From contig DDTK01000003.1 in NCBI GenBank assembly GCA_002344065.1, positions 201,380 through 265,379 of the forward strand: a stretch of 64,000 nucleotides of DNA, in the 5' to 3' direction. Origin of the DNA: Flammeovirgaceae bacterium UBA2366 (GTDB taxonomy: Bacteria; Bacteroidota; Bacteroidia; Cytophagales; Cyclobacteriaceae). Below are positions 52,283-62,639 of this stretch, piece by piece (position 1 is the first letter of the stretch; every line of letters starts with the position of its first letter). Under the pieces are notes generated by a model. That model searched no databases, was not told the origin of the DNA, and saw only the letters and a list, made by a program, of their open reading frames with translations. A program made the translations under genes and the position numbers.

Positions 52283-55200
52283 TCAGAAATCGAAGCCCAG
52301 TGTGAACAAGAACTGAGGATTACCTACCGTGTAGTTTTCAACAGGCCAGGCCAGATCAAACTTCATATAATAACCGAACATTACCGTTCGCATGCCTAAC
52401 CCATAACTGTACAGCCATGGATTTAGAAAGTTTTTGATATCGACTTCAAAAGGGCCATTCTTAATACGGTCTATACGAACACTTTTTCCTGAACTGAAAG
52501 GATCCGCTCCAGACCAACTTGTACCGATGTCATAAAATCCGATAAACTGAAGGTTTCTGAAAAAGTTAGAAGAAATAGGTGAACTGCTTAATGCACGGGC
52601 AAGCGGAACCCTAAATTCAGCATTCATCAGCATTACATTTTGACCGAACAAGGTGGCATAGGGGAATCCACGCAGATTGGTTGCAAACTCTACAAACAGT
52701 ATGTCCTGATTCTCCGCCCGTGTGCCGACAACGTTCTCATTTCCTTCACTATCCCGGCCGCTAACAGACAATTCATTAAATGCCCAATTGTCCATTCCGC
52801 CCAACAAATATTGCTTAGGTGATCGGCCAAAAAACGAACCTGCAAACCCGCGAACAGCAAACACAATTCCCTTGTATATTTTTTGGTAATGACGAACGTC
52901 CAATGATACCTGACTGAAGCTATTATCGGCATCATCAATACCCTGATAATGATTGAATATTAATTTTCCCCGTGTTCCTTCAATAATATTCAGACCACTT
53001 ATTATTGAGTTATCGTAAACAAGCTCTGAGCGAACCCCTGCATAATAATGATTAACCGGAGTTGCTGACGGTGGCGTAATAGGAAAAGATGAAAGGCCTT
53101 GATTTACTGATCGCGCTAGCGCACCAAAAGGTTTAACGGCTAAACGAATACGATCAGTTAAGGGTATGGCTCCACCCACCTCAAGTTTCTGCAAGGAGTA
53201 GTGATAAATATTGCCATCGCTGTAGGGCTCCCAACGAATTCCCTTTCTATCGAATCGTGCGCTGAAATCAATTAATGATGGTAAATATTGAAACTCAGCA
53301 AAGAAATCGCCATTGCGCAAGTCAATGGATGACATTATTCCGCCATAGAACCTGTAATTCTCCAGCATGTCATTCATCTGGGTTTCGAGTAAAAATCCAA
53401 ATCCACGCAATGGATCGATGACAAACGAGGTTACTATATTATCAGTACTGAATTTTGTTTCATACGGAAACGGGCCCATAATCCGGCTCTTTTCCCGGGT
53501 TTTCATATAACGATTCAGGAAAGTTTCACTCGGCTGGGCCTGCTTCACTACTTCATCTTCAAAAACATAATTATCGGTATTAATTACCGGAGGTTTCTTT
53601 GTTACAACAGAATCGGACCTAACCGTAATTTTTGCAGTGTCTGCACCTACTTTGATTGTGTCTGCTTTGGCTCCATCACGTTTGACTGAATCCGTAGTAA
53701 CATTTCCTTGTGCTTCCTTAAGTCTGGCATTAATCAAATCCTTAATGCTCATCTTCTTATCCTCTTCCTGCTTCCTCCTTTCCTGTATCACTTTAACCTG
53801 CTGCAACTCACGTCTTCGGGTGGCGGGTGTAAACACACTGCGATTGAGGTTATAGACTTTGCTTAGGTAAATGTCATCGCGTAAACCTTTTCGCATAGTC
53901 AACGCGATCGTACTCTGATCAATATTAAAATCATACTCTCTGATGCTCGATGAAAAGTTAGAAACCTGGGTATAGATTCCTGTTGAGCGGTCAAACCTGA
54001 AAAGATTGATAATTCCCCGTTGATCACTTAGGTAGAAGAATACATCATCGTTCAGGGCTTTTGGTGCATAATCTTTACTCAACGTATTCGTGATGCGTGA
54101 CACCACTACATTGGTAGTGTCAAGATCATAAACAAACAGATTATAGTTATCGGTAAGCTCACCTAACGACTTCTTGGATCCCACGGATAATGTATCAGAC
54201 GTTCGGTTAGAACTGAAGACAACACGGTTGGTTCCAGGAATAAACGATGGATCAAGATCATCGTACACATCATTGGTAAGCCTTCGTACCCTGTCCCTTC
54301 GCGTACTCAACAGAAATAAATCGCTTTGCCCTTCAAAGTCTCCGCTTAAAACAACCAAACGTCCATTAGAAGAGAACGTAAAGCTCCGCACATTACTGAA
54401 TCGATCCAACTCGCGTGGCAATTTGGTTTTGGTATTTAGGTCGTATAACCAAAAAGTATATTCTCCACGCTTAACTCCCACAACGCCTAATGTATTCGCG
54501 TCTGACCAGCTTATAATGGGCAATCGATAATCAACCCGCTGACCAATAACACGCGTCCCACCAGAAAGCACCACGGTTTCTTTTTTTGTGGACAACTCCC
54601 GAACCTTTACAACATAATGGCCTCGGTCATTTTCAGCGTACGCCAGGTAGCGGCCGTCTGGGCTGAGTTTAAGTGTAGTAAACTCCGTTGTTACATTGTG
54701 ATTACTGGAAAATTTAAGTGAATCTGCCGGACGTATATATGATTTGTTTACCATTTCGCTCATCTGGCCATAATACTGCTGCCAGTCATTTATGAGCTGG
54801 GTAAAATTTACACCTAACGTAATTAATATACTTTTCTCTTCATTTCGCGTAACACGGGTATAATTTAAAATATTGGAAATACTGCTTTTACCATAACGCT
54901 CAACAATAAAATTCCAAAGGGATTGACCAATGTAGGATGCTTCCAAACCTTGAAATCTGTCAATTTTCTTAACATTTTTTGATTGTATAGCGTGGCGTAT
55001 GTAATCATCCATTTCGGCTGTCCATCCATGGGCTACATACAAGGCTGCACCACTAACAAACCATTCAGGCAGGTTCATGAGCAAAGCGCTCTGAAAAATA
55101 TCTTTCAGATTGCCTCCATACATCATTTCATTCAGCAGGAGTTCAGAAATTTTAAATAGAAGTTCACTTTTTAATTCTTGCGCGGTGCCCATGTGCGCTA

Positions 55201-55582
55201 CTTCAACATAGGGCTTAACAAAATCTGTTTCACCACCAATGTTGAAATAAGTCTTATTAAGACCAACATTACTTTGACGAAGATCAGAAAGCGAGTTATA
55301 AAGAAAGATTTTTGCTTTGAAATAAGGTGGGTAACCAATCAGATCGGTAATTCGATCAAACTCTGATTCAAGGTATTGCAATGCCTCGGTGGCAATAGCC
55401 CTTCGGCCATCGTAATAATAAACATCAAAATTCTCTCCGCTTAGGTATTGCCAATCAAAGGTGCGGTATTGTTGCCGGTTTTTGCCAAAAACTTCACGCG
55501 CCTGCTGGGCCAACACAAGGCCAACAGAGAAAAGAAGGAAAAGAAATGTAATACAAATGCGCAATCTCACAGATCCTATCAT
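52283..55582 (-). CDS. Outer-membrane fusion: peptidase-MA-like domain, TolB-type propeller, surface-antigen barrel
   Basis: 1099 residues. Signal peptide ending VLAQ. About 40-270 looks like a peptidase-MA (gluzincin) fold (WQYLSGENFDVYYYDGRRA, NLPEWFVSGAALYVAHGW). At the usual HExxH site it reads LLLNEMMYGG, so the zinc site is lost. About 290-620 is a PD40/TolB-like propeller (TTLKLSPDGRYLAYAENDRG). A charged linker follows (ERRKQEEDKK). About 740-1099 is a bacterial surface antigen/BamA-type 16-strand barrel ending in TLGFDF. Predicted outer-membrane protein; role unknown. It lies 1 bp from the FAD oxidoreductase gene. Confidence 0.85.
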   Translation of the reverse strand: MIGSVRLRICITFLFLLFSVGLVLAQQAREVFGKNRQQYRTFDWQYLSGENFDVYYYDGRRAIATEALQYLESEFDRITDLIGYPPYFKAKIFLYNSLSDLRQSNVGLNKTYFNIGGETDFVKPYVEVAHMGTAQELKSELLFKISELLLNEMMYGGNLKDIFQSALLMNLPEWFVSGAALYVAHGWTAEMDDYIRHAIQSKNVKKIDRFQGLEASYIGQSLWNFIVERYGKSSISNILNYTRVTRNEEKSILITLGVNFTQLINDWQQYYGQMSEMVNKSYIRPADSLKFSSNHNVTTEFTTLKLSPDGRYLAYAENDRGHYVVKVRELSTKKETVVLSGGTRVIGQRVDYRLPIISWSDANTLGVVGVKRGEYTFWLYDLNTKTKLPRELDRFSNVRSFTFSSNGRLVVLSGDFEGQSDLFLLSTRRDRVRRLTNDVYDDLDPSFIPGTNRVVFSSNRTSDTLSVGSKKSLGELTDNYNLFVYDLDTTNVVVSRITNTLSKDYAPKALNDDVFFYLSDQRGIINLFRFDRSTGIYTQVSNFSSSIREYDFNIDQSTIALTMRKGLRDDIYLSKVYNLNRSVFTPATRRRELQQVKVIQERRKQEEDKKMSIKDLINARLKEAQGNVTTDSVKRDGAKADTIKVGADTAKITVRSDSVVTKKPPVINTDNYVFEDEVVKQAQPSETFLNRYMKTREKSRIMGPFPYETKFSTDNIVTSFVIDPLRGFGFLLETQMNDMLENYRFYGGIMSSIDLRNGDFFAEFQYLPSLIDFSARFDRKGIRWEPYSDGNIYHYSLQKLEVGGAIPLTDRIRLAVKPFGALARSVNQGLSSFPITPPSATPVNHYYAGVRSELVYDNSIISGLNIIEGTRGKLIFNHYQGIDDADNSFSQVSLDVRHYQKIYKGIVFAVRGFAGSFFGRSPKQYLLGGMDNWAFNELSVSGRDSEGNENVVGTRAENQDILFVEFATNLRGFPYATLFGQNVMLMNAEFRVPLARALSSSPISSNFFRNLQFIGFYDIGTSWSGADPFSSGKSVRIDRIKNGPFEVDIKNFLNPWLYSYGLGMRTVMFGYYMKFDLAWPVENYTVGNPQFLFTLGFDF

Positions 55583-55583
55583 G

Positions 55584-56645
55584 CTAAGCAGATTTCGAAA
55601 ATAATGATTTATAACGATTAATGTCTACCGATTGATCTAATGGGTGCCCATTTTCCATCCAGCGGGTTAATTCCTCCGAAAAATAGGGTGCCAGACTCAC
55701 GCCTTTGGTACCCAAACCATTAAAAATCACGATTTGTTCAAAAGCTGGATGCGGCCCCAATAAAGGCCTGCGGTCTGGTGTGGTGGGTCGAAAACCCCAT
55801 TGCTGGTTCACCACGGAGTAGGGGAAAGCAATCAGTTCATTTAGTTTGTCCGTTAATTCCACCTTGCCAACCTCCGTAATGGAGGGTGATGTGTCATGGG
55901 TGTAGGTGGCCCCCACTTTCCAGAGATGTGGTACCACATATACCCCCCGGTTATAAATAACCTCTACCGGCTCATTGGTAGCAATGGTTAACGTCTCTCC
56001 TTTTAGAGGTCTGATGGGAAGCCAGGAAAAAAAAGAAGTTTGCTTTGCCATTTCTCCTGTACAAAAAATAATTCTTCTGGCTCGCCAATTTCTATAGATT
56101 ACGGCATTTTTGTCAGTTTTCAATTCGTGCTCATGGAGGTCTTCATCGAGCAAGGCGTCTTTTCTTTTCAAATAATCACGCAATGCATCGGAGAACACTG
56201 TTGTGTCAATATACCCGCACTGTTTCAATAACAGCCCTCCTAAAGGATTTTTTACCTGACGAGCAAAAGCTGAGTTAGTGTGTAGCGCTTCTATATAGCG
56301 TGAATAATCTGCATCCGAACTTCTGCCCATCCACTCATTTTGTTCTTCAATAGAAACAAAAGGTCGGTACAAGGGCATCGGAAAAAAGAATTTTGATTGA
56401 AGAAAAAGCTCTGCCTGCACATAGAATGAATGGAGGTAAGGAAACAACGTATCAGCCAGCCAGGTCATGGTCATTTGTCTTCCGGTAACCGGATTAAAAA
56501 GTCCTGCCGCTACCCGGGTGGCAGCATGCTCTCTGACACGATCAATTACCAGCACACGTTTCTGGCGAAACAACAGCTGCAACGCCAGGCACGACCCCGC
56601 CAATCCTTGCCCTACAATAATATAATCAACGTTTTTGTCCGTCAT
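55584..56645 (-). CDS. DAO-family FAD-dependent oxidoreductase
   Basis: 353 residues. FAD dinucleotide motif DYIIVGQGLAGSCLALQLL at the N-terminus, AAGLFNPVTGR, central PIRPLKGETLTIA, and C-terminal WGFRPTTPDRRPLLGPHP then FNGLGTKGVSLAPYF. It is a glycine-oxidase/D-amino-acid-oxidase-like fold. The substrate is not evident. It precedes the outer-membrane fusion gene by a single base, so the two are co-transcribed. Confidence 0.82.
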   Translation of the reverse strand: MTDKNVDYIIVGQGLAGSCLALQLLFRQKRVLVIDRVREHAATRVAAGLFNPVTGRQMTMTWLADTLFPYLHSFYVQAELFLQSKFFFPMPLYRPFVSIEEQNEWMGRSSDADYSRYIEALHTNSAFARQVKNPLGGLLLKQCGYIDTTVFSDALRDYLKRKDALLDEDLHEHELKTDKNAVIYRNWRARRIIFCTGEMAKQTSFFSWLPIRPLKGETLTIATNEPVEVIYNRGVYVVPHLWKVGATYTHDTSPSITEVGKVELTDKLNELIAFPYSVVNQQWGFRPTTPDRRPLLGPHPAFEQIVIFNGLGTKGVSLAPYFSEELTRWMENGHPLDQSVDINRYKSLFSKSA

Positions 56646-56715
56646 CTGGTCAAAATTGTATTCATTATAAACATGCTAACAAAATCCGGATTAATTTTAC
56701 GAAGATCTAAACACG

Positions 56716-57366
56716 ATGCTGCAAATTAAAAGTTTTGAATTCAATCCCTTCCAGGAGAACACGTATATACTATATGACGAAACAAAAGAATGCGTCATTA
56801 TTGATCCGGGGTGTTTTGATAAACAGGAGCAACAATCCCTGGTCAACTTCATTACCGCTAACCAATTAACCGTTACCAAACTTATTAACACGCACTGCCA
56901 TATCGACCATGTATTGGGTAATGCCTTTGTAAAACAACACTTTAAAGTGAAGCTATTTATCCATCCCGCTGAAGAAGCATTGTTACGAGCCGTAAAAACC
57001 TATGCCCCTAATTATGGATTTCACCACTTTCAGGATTCAACCCCAGATGAATTTATTGATGAAAATAATGTGGTTGTATTTGGCAATCAATCGCTGAGGG
57101 TGCTCTTTGTTCCGGGTCATAGCCCTGGTCATATTGCTTTGTACGATAGCCTGAGCAAGTCGTTAATTGGTGGCGATGTTCTCTTTCAAAACAGCATTGG
57201 CCGAACCGACTTACCCGGTGGTGATTTCGATACCCTGATTACCAGCATTCATGATAAATTTTTTACCCTACCCGATGATGTTACTGTATATTGCGGGCAT
57301 GGGCCAACTACCACCATTGGTTTCGAGAAAAGAACCAATCCGTTTTGTGCCATAACAGTAACTTAA
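56716..57366 (+). CDS. Metallo-beta-lactamase-fold hydrolase, glyoxalase II-like
   Basis: 216 residues. Metal motif THCHIDHVLGN, then VPGHSPGHIALYD, GGDVLFQNSIGRTDLPGG and YCGHGPTTTIGFEKRTNPF. This is the YcbL/glyoxalase-II-like group acting on thioesters. The length suits YcbL rather than full glyoxalase II. Its stop overlaps the pssA start as TAATG. It is the first gene of a rightward run to the end of the window. Confidence 0.88.
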   Translation: MLQIKSFEFNPFQENTYILYDETKECVIIDPGCFDKQEQQSLVNFITANQLTVTKLINTHCHIDHVLGNAFVKQHFKVKLFIHPAEEALLRAVKTYAPNYGFHHFQDSTPDEFIDENNVVVFGNQSLRVLFVPGHSPGHIALYDSLSKSLIGGDVLFQNSIGRTDLPGGDFDTLITSIHDKFFTLPDDVTVYCGHGPTTTIGFEKRTNPFCAITVT

Positions 57367-58037
57367 TGATCCGACATCTTCCCAATTTTCTTACCTGTTG
57401 TAACCTGTTGTGCGGATGCATCGGAATTGTTTTTGCGTTGGAGAATCGCCCAATACCAGCAGCATATTTTGTTTGGGTTGCATGTGTGTTTGACTTTTTC
57501 GATGGCTTTACAGCACGAAGCTTAAAAGTAAAATCACCGATAGGAAAGGAACTTGATTCACTGGCAGATGTTGTAAGTTTTGGAGTATTGCCGGCCATTG
57601 TAGTATACAAACTCTGGAATGCCGATGCCGGAGATTACCTGCCTTTCTTATCGTTTTCAATCGCGATTTTTTCTGCGTTACGCCTGGCTATCTTCAACAT
57701 TGATGATACGCAGAAAGATTCCTTTCGAGGATTACCTACTCCCGCCAATGCGTTACTGCTTACAGCCCTTCCGCTCCAGGATAGTTTTGTTTTGGAATGG
57801 CTAATAAATCCGTGGATCCTCACCACGATTATTATGCTTTCATCGTGGCTGTTAGTTTCACCAATAGAACTGTTCGCCCTGAAATTCAAGAATTTCACCT
57901 GGCAGGAGAACAAAATCAGGTTTACCTTCCTTATTATTTCCGTATTAGTACTGGCTATTTGGCAGGCCCCGGCCATTCCATTAGTCATAATTTTATATAT
58001 CGCTTTGTCGTTAGGGGTACAGGCGCTTTCTAAATAA
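57366..58037 (+). CDS. pssA: CDP-diacylglycerol--serine O-phosphatidyltransferase
   Basis: 223 residues from ATG 57366, which overlaps the upstream stop by one base; the frame extends to 57291 but that is read-through in another gene. The CDP-alcohol transferase motif is intact: D-x2-DG-x2-AR-x8-G-x3-D-x3-D in FDFFDGFTARSL followed by GKELDSLAD. Six to eight hydrophobic helices. It makes phosphatidylserine, the precursor of phosphatidylethanolamine, at the inner membrane. Confidence 0.93.
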   Translation: MIRHLPNFLTCCNLLCGCIGIVFALENRPIPAAYFVWVACVFDFFDGFTARSLKVKSPIGKELDSLADVVSFGVLPAIVVYKLWNADAGDYLPFLSFSIAIFSALRLAIFNIDDTQKDSFRGLPTPANALLLTALPLQDSFVLEWLINPWILTTIIMLSSWLLVSPIELFALKFKNFTWQENKIRFTFLIISVLVLAIWQAPAIPLVIILYIALSLGVQALSK

Positions 58038-58056
58038 GAAGATAATTTCCGGATTC

Positions 58057-61000
58057 GTGCAGAAAAACTCTACCATAGCCTGGCTTTTCAGTTTTGTGCT
58101 CTTTATTATAATGAGTATGGCTGTGTCTGTTACAGGTTCAGCACAAAACTCAGTTCTATCAACCGGCACCTGGTACAAGATTTCGGTTAATAAAGATGGC
58201 GTCTATAGGATTGATCAAAGTCTTTTTAAAAAAATGGGATTCAACACCGCTCAGGTTGATCCACGCAGAATTAAAATTTACAGCCAAGGCGCAGGCATGC
58301 TTCCACAAAAAAACAGTGCCCAGCGCCCCATAGACTTACTTGAATGTGTCATTTATGTTCAGGGCGAAGCAGACGGTGTATTTAATTCTTCAGATTACAT
58401 ATTGTTCTTCGGACAAGGGCCTGACAAAGTGAGTTTTGATGAAATTCGTCAAGTATTCCGATACGAAAAAAATCGTTACGCAAAAGAGAACTATTACTTT
58501 GTAACAATAAGTGATACGCCCGGTAAAAGAATTTCTACGAGTGAAAATTTAGCTGGCAATTTCCCTGTCGTTCAGGAATTTGATAATTATCAATACCACG
58601 AAATTGATCAATTCAATATTCTTAAATCCGGACAAGAGTGGTTTGGCGAACGGTTTGAATTAACAACCGATCAGACAATTCGCTTTAACCTAAGTAGCAT
58701 TATCGACAATACTCCTGTTAAAGTATTTTCCGATGTAATGGCTCAATCGTTTTCCAATACATCGTTCAACGTGCTCTTAAATAATGTTCAGATTGGACAA
58801 CACGCTATCGGAGCAATCCCCAATGCGTTGTATGGAGTAAAAGGCAGGCATGCAGCAGATACATTTCTGACTTCCAGTGCAACCGTGGCCACGGCTGGTC
58901 GTAACCTGCAAGAACTGCGCTATCAGTATGTAAAAGGTACATCAACTAATGCTGTTGGCTATCTTGATTTTTGCCTGTTACAGGTAAAACAGCAATTGAG
59001 ACTTTACGAAGCACAAACTATTTTCCGGTCAGCCGCTAGCTTACAACAACCTATTTCAAAATTTGAAGTCGGCCAAACCACTGCACAAACAATTGTCTGG
59101 GACATCACCAATCCTTTTGAAGTTAAACTGCAAGCATCAGGCTTTAGCAATTCATCAACTTTGTTTTCCACAGCCACAACCGCACTGAAAGAATTCGTTG
59201 CGTTTCAACCCAATGCTCCCTCACCTAAACTTATTGGTAATGTGCCTAATCAAAACCTTCGCGGAGCATCATCTCCCGATCTCATCATCGTTACGCATCC
59301 TGATTTCAAATCTGAAGCTTTGCGCCTGAAAACACACCGTGAAAGCTTCAACAACCTGACCGTGCTGGTAACAACCACCACAGAAGTATTCAACGAGTTT
59401 TCAGGAGGAAAACAAGATGTAACAGCCATTCGTGATCTGGCTAAACATTTTTATAACAAAAATCCAGGTAGGCTTAAGTCGTTGTTGCTATTCGGTAAAG
59501 GCTCCTACGATTATAAAGACATCCTTATCGACAACAAAAATTTTGTACCTACCTATCAATCGGTGAATTCGCTTCACCCCTTATTAACCTACTCTTCTGA
59601 TGATTTCTTTGGCTTTATGGAGGACCACGAAGGTGAGTGGCGTGAGAATCCGGTCGACCAACATACCATGGAAATTGGAGTAGGGCGGATTCCGGTAAAA
59701 TCAGTTACAGAAGCCAAAAATGTAGTAGACAAATTAATCGGGTACGATACTGATCTAAAGCTTTTTAATCGCTGGCGAAAGAATATTGTTTTTGTTGCCG
59801 ATGATGGTGATTTTAACATTCATCAAAACCAAGCCGATCAGATGGCACGGAATATAGATTTAAATCGCGCCCTCTACGATGTTAAGAAAATCTATCTTGA
59901 TGCTTTTCCTCAAATACCCGGAGCTGGTGGTCAGGTTTCTCCCGAAACAAAAAAAGAAATTGAAAAAGCATTTAGCGATGGAGCATTGGTCATTAACTAC
60001 ACCGGCCATGGGAGTGAGCGGCAATGGGCACAAGAAAGAATTTTTGATGAAGTGCAAATTCAAAACTTGAAAAATGAACGACTGCCATTATTAGTCACAG
60101 CAACTTGTGAATTTGGTCGTCAGGATGATCCGGTTTTTCCATCGGGTGGCGAACTTTGCCTGCTTCAGCCAAAGGGTGGAGCCATTGGTTTAGTAACCAC
60201 CGCACGTCCGGTAAGTTCCAGTACAAACTTTGAGTTGAACCAGGCATTTTATGAGGCCTTCTTTCAAAAAGATAATGGCAACAATCTTTCATTGGGAGAA
60301 ATCTTCAGAAGAACAAAAAACAACAGCATATCTGGAGTGTCTAACAGAAACTTTTCACTTATTGGTGATCCTTCACTTTACTTGGCCATGCCCGAATACG
60401 GCATACAGGTGAACTCCATAGAAACTGCCGACAATAGTGATCTGCTAAAAGCCCTTTCAAGGGTAACTGTAAAAGGAGAAGTTGTAAATGCTGAAGCGGA
60501 GCGACTGGAAAGTTTTAACGGTATACTTCAGTCCACATTATTTGATAAAGAAACTTCCTTTACTACACTCGGAAATGAAAATCCGCCATTTGCTTATAAG
60601 CAATGGTACAATGCACTTTTTCGCGGAAAGGCAAGCGTGGAAAATGGCGTGTTCGAATTTGAGTTTATTGTGCCTAAAAATATTGCCTATGCCATTGATA
60701 TAGGAAAATTAAGTCTGTACGCGTTCGATGAAAGTACCCGATCAGATGCCTCAGGCTACTCAAAAGATTTTACAGTTGGCTCAAGTGAACCTGTTTCGGG
60801 TACCGACATAACGGCTCCGGTCATATCGCTCTACATGAATGATAGATCCTTTACAAACGGTGGCCTTACCGGATCAACCACCCAACTAGTCGCCACATTA
60901 TTTGATGAGAGTGGAATTAATATATCCGGGTATGGAATTGGCAACAGCATAGTTGCAGTATTGGATGATGATGAATCCTTCGTTTTAAATGATTATTACG

Positions 61001-61464
61001 AATCGAGCACCGATGATTTCAAAAATGGTGAAATACAATATACCCTATCAGGACTGAAGCCTGGAAAGCATACCATACTTCTCAGGGCCTGGGATACATA
61101 CAATAATCCAGGGCAGGCAAGAATTGATTTTATGGTTACTGAAGGCGATGGAATAATTATCGAACAATTTACCAACTACCCAAACCCTGTTCATACCTCA
61201 ACGCAGTTTACTTTTACCCATAACCAGGCAGGCAACGACTTAGAGGCAAACCTCATGCTTTATGATTATACAGGAAAAACAATTCAGCAGTACACTTTTG
61301 AGGTTCCGGAGAGCAGCTATAAGGTAAACCTGATGGAACTGGCCCTTAATGATGATTTCAATAAAAAACTTATTCCGGGGTTATACTTAGCCCGGTTAAT
61401 TGTGCGTTCTTTAGCCGATGGCTCTAAAAATGAGCGGGTTACAAAACTTATTATATCGAATTGA
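58057..61464 (+). CDS. porU: Type IX secretion system sortase PorU
   Basis: 1135 residues from GTG 58057, which gives a signal peptide (QKNSTIAWLFSFVLFIIMSM). C25 (gingipain-type) catalytic dyad H651 in NYTGHGSERQW and C684 in VTATCEFGRQDDP. The C-terminus has a Por-type sorting region starting FTNYPNPV. PorU cleaves the C-terminal signal of T9SS cargo at the outer surface and links it to lipopolysaccharide. It follows pssA by 19 bp and precedes porV with a 29-bp gap. Confidence 0.95.
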   Translation: MQKNSTIAWLFSFVLFIIMSMAVSVTGSAQNSVLSTGTWYKISVNKDGVYRIDQSLFKKMGFNTAQVDPRRIKIYSQGAGMLPQKNSAQRPIDLLECVIYVQGEADGVFNSSDYILFFGQGPDKVSFDEIRQVFRYEKNRYAKENYYFVTISDTPGKRISTSENLAGNFPVVQEFDNYQYHEIDQFNILKSGQEWFGERFELTTDQTIRFNLSSIIDNTPVKVFSDVMAQSFSNTSFNVLLNNVQIGQHAIGAIPNALYGVKGRHAADTFLTSSATVATAGRNLQELRYQYVKGTSTNAVGYLDFCLLQVKQQLRLYEAQTIFRSAASLQQPISKFEVGQTTAQTIVWDITNPFEVKLQASGFSNSSTLFSTATTALKEFVAFQPNAPSPKLIGNVPNQNLRGASSPDLIIVTHPDFKSEALRLKTHRESFNNLTVLVTTTTEVFNEFSGGKQDVTAIRDLAKHFYNKNPGRLKSLLLFGKGSYDYKDILIDNKNFVPTYQSVNSLHPLLTYSSDDFFGFMEDHEGEWRENPVDQHTMEIGVGRIPVKSVTEAKNVVDKLIGYDTDLKLFNRWRKNIVFVADDGDFNIHQNQADQMARNIDLNRALYDVKKIYLDAFPQIPGAGGQVSPETKKEIEKAFSDGALVINYTGHGSERQWAQERIFDEVQIQNLKNERLPLLVTATCEFGRQDDPVFPSGGELCLLQPKGGAIGLVTTARPVSSSTNFELNQAFYEAFFQKDNGNNLSLGEIFRRTKNNSISGVSNRNFSLIGDPSLYLAMPEYGIQVNSIETADNSDLLKALSRVTVKGEVVNAEAERLESFNGILQSTLFDKETSFTTLGNENPPFAYKQWYNALFRGKASVENGVFEFEFIVPKNIAYAIDIGKLSLYAFDESTRSDASGYSKDFTVGSSEPVSGTDITAPVISLYMNDRSFTNGGLTGSTTQLVATLFDESGINISGYGIGNSIVAVLDDDESFVLNDYYESSTDDFKNGEIQYTLSGLKPGKHTILLRAWDTYNNPGQARIDFMVTEGDGIIIEQFTNYPNPVHTSTQFTFTHNQAGNDLEANLMLYDYTGKTIQQYTFEVPESSYKVNLMELALNDDFNKKLIPGLYLARLIVRSLADGSKNERVTKLIISN

Positions 61465-61493
61465 TTATCTTTAAGCCCTTGAAAAAGAAGCAG

Positions 61494-62636
61494 ATGAAGT
61501 TAAGAGGCCTTGCCGTATTTGCAGCCATATTAGTGGGTAATTTATCCTTTGGTCAGTCTATAACTGGTCGTGATACAACCAACAGAGTAATAACCACAGC
61601 TGTTCCCTTTCTTACCATTAGTCCCGATGCCCGAAGCGGAGCATTGGGAGATGCCGGTGCAGCTACCTCACCCGATGCAAACTCGGCCTATTGGAATCCG
61701 GCTAAGCTCGTATTTATTGAAGAAGATTATGGAGGATCGTTATCCTACACTCCTTGGTTAGGTAAGATTATTAACGATATGTGGATTTCCTACCTTACAG
61801 GATATTACAAAATAACCCGCGAGCAGGCTGTTGCACTCTCCATGAAATACTTCGATCTGGGAGATATCAGTTTCCGGGGCTCTAACAATGAACCATTGGG
61901 TGATTTCAGGCCACGAGAATTCTCATTGGACCTCACCTATTCCAGAATGCTTACAGAGAATCTTAGTGTTGGCCTGACCGGCCGATACATTTACTCCAAT
62001 CTTACTGGTGCCTTCACTTCACAAGGTGGTGCAGTTGACGCTAAACCAGGAAAAAGCGTAGCGGCTGATATTGGCGTTTTCTATAACAAGCAACTAAAAG
62101 GTACGAAAAGTAATAACCTCGCATTAGCTGCAGTAATTTCAAATATTGGCGCAAAAATTTCTTATACCGATAGTGAAAATAAAGATTTCCTTCCGACTAA
62201 TTTAAAATTAGGAACCGCCTTCACTACCGAAGTTGATATGTTTAACAGCTTCACATTTATTGTTGATTTCAATAAATTATTGGTGCCAACAATTGATGAT
62301 GGTCAAACAGTACTAGGCGGAATGTTCAGTTCATTTACTGATGCACCTGGAGGATTTGAAGAGGAGATGAAAGAATTTATAGTGAACATGGGCGTGGAAT
62401 ATTGGTACAATAAGACATTTGCCGGTCGGGCCGGATATTTTCTGGAAGCCCGCGAAAAGGGAAACAGAAAATACCTCACACTTGGTGTTGGTTTTAGAAA
62501 AGATAGGTTCGGAATTGATGTGGCATACCTTGTTCCCACTAATGGAAGAGAAAATCCGTTAGCGGAAACAATTCGTTTTTCACTTCTGCTTCAGGTGGCC
62601 GGTAACGAACAAAGCAGGAAATCCGTCACCGATTAA
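61494..62636 (+). CDS. porV: Type IX secretion outer-membrane protein PorV
   Basis: 380 residues from ATG 61494, the start of the signal peptide MKLRGLAVFAAILVGNLSFG. A longer frame to 61461 starts at a TTG inside the porU stop. FadL-like barrel; PFLTISPDARSGALGDAGAATSPDANS and YWNPAKL are hallmarks of PorV/PorQ proteins. PorV shuttles cargo from the Sov translocon to PorU. The porU-porV pair is a conserved T9SS arrangement. Confidence 0.94.
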   Translation: MKLRGLAVFAAILVGNLSFGQSITGRDTTNRVITTAVPFLTISPDARSGALGDAGAATSPDANSAYWNPAKLVFIEEDYGGSLSYTPWLGKIINDMWISYLTGYYKITREQAVALSMKYFDLGDISFRGSNNEPLGDFRPREFSLDLTYSRMLTENLSVGLTGRYIYSNLTGAFTSQGGAVDAKPGKSVAADIGVFYNKQLKGTKSNNLALAAVISNIGAKISYTDSENKDFLPTNLKLGTAFTTEVDMFNSFTFIVDFNKLLVPTIDDGQTVLGGMFSSFTDAPGGFEEEMKEFIVNMGVEYWYNKTFAGRAGYFLEAREKGNRKYLTLGVGFRKDRFGIDVAYLVPTNGRENPLAETIRFSLLLQVAGNEQSRKSVTD

Positions 62637-62639
62637 TGC

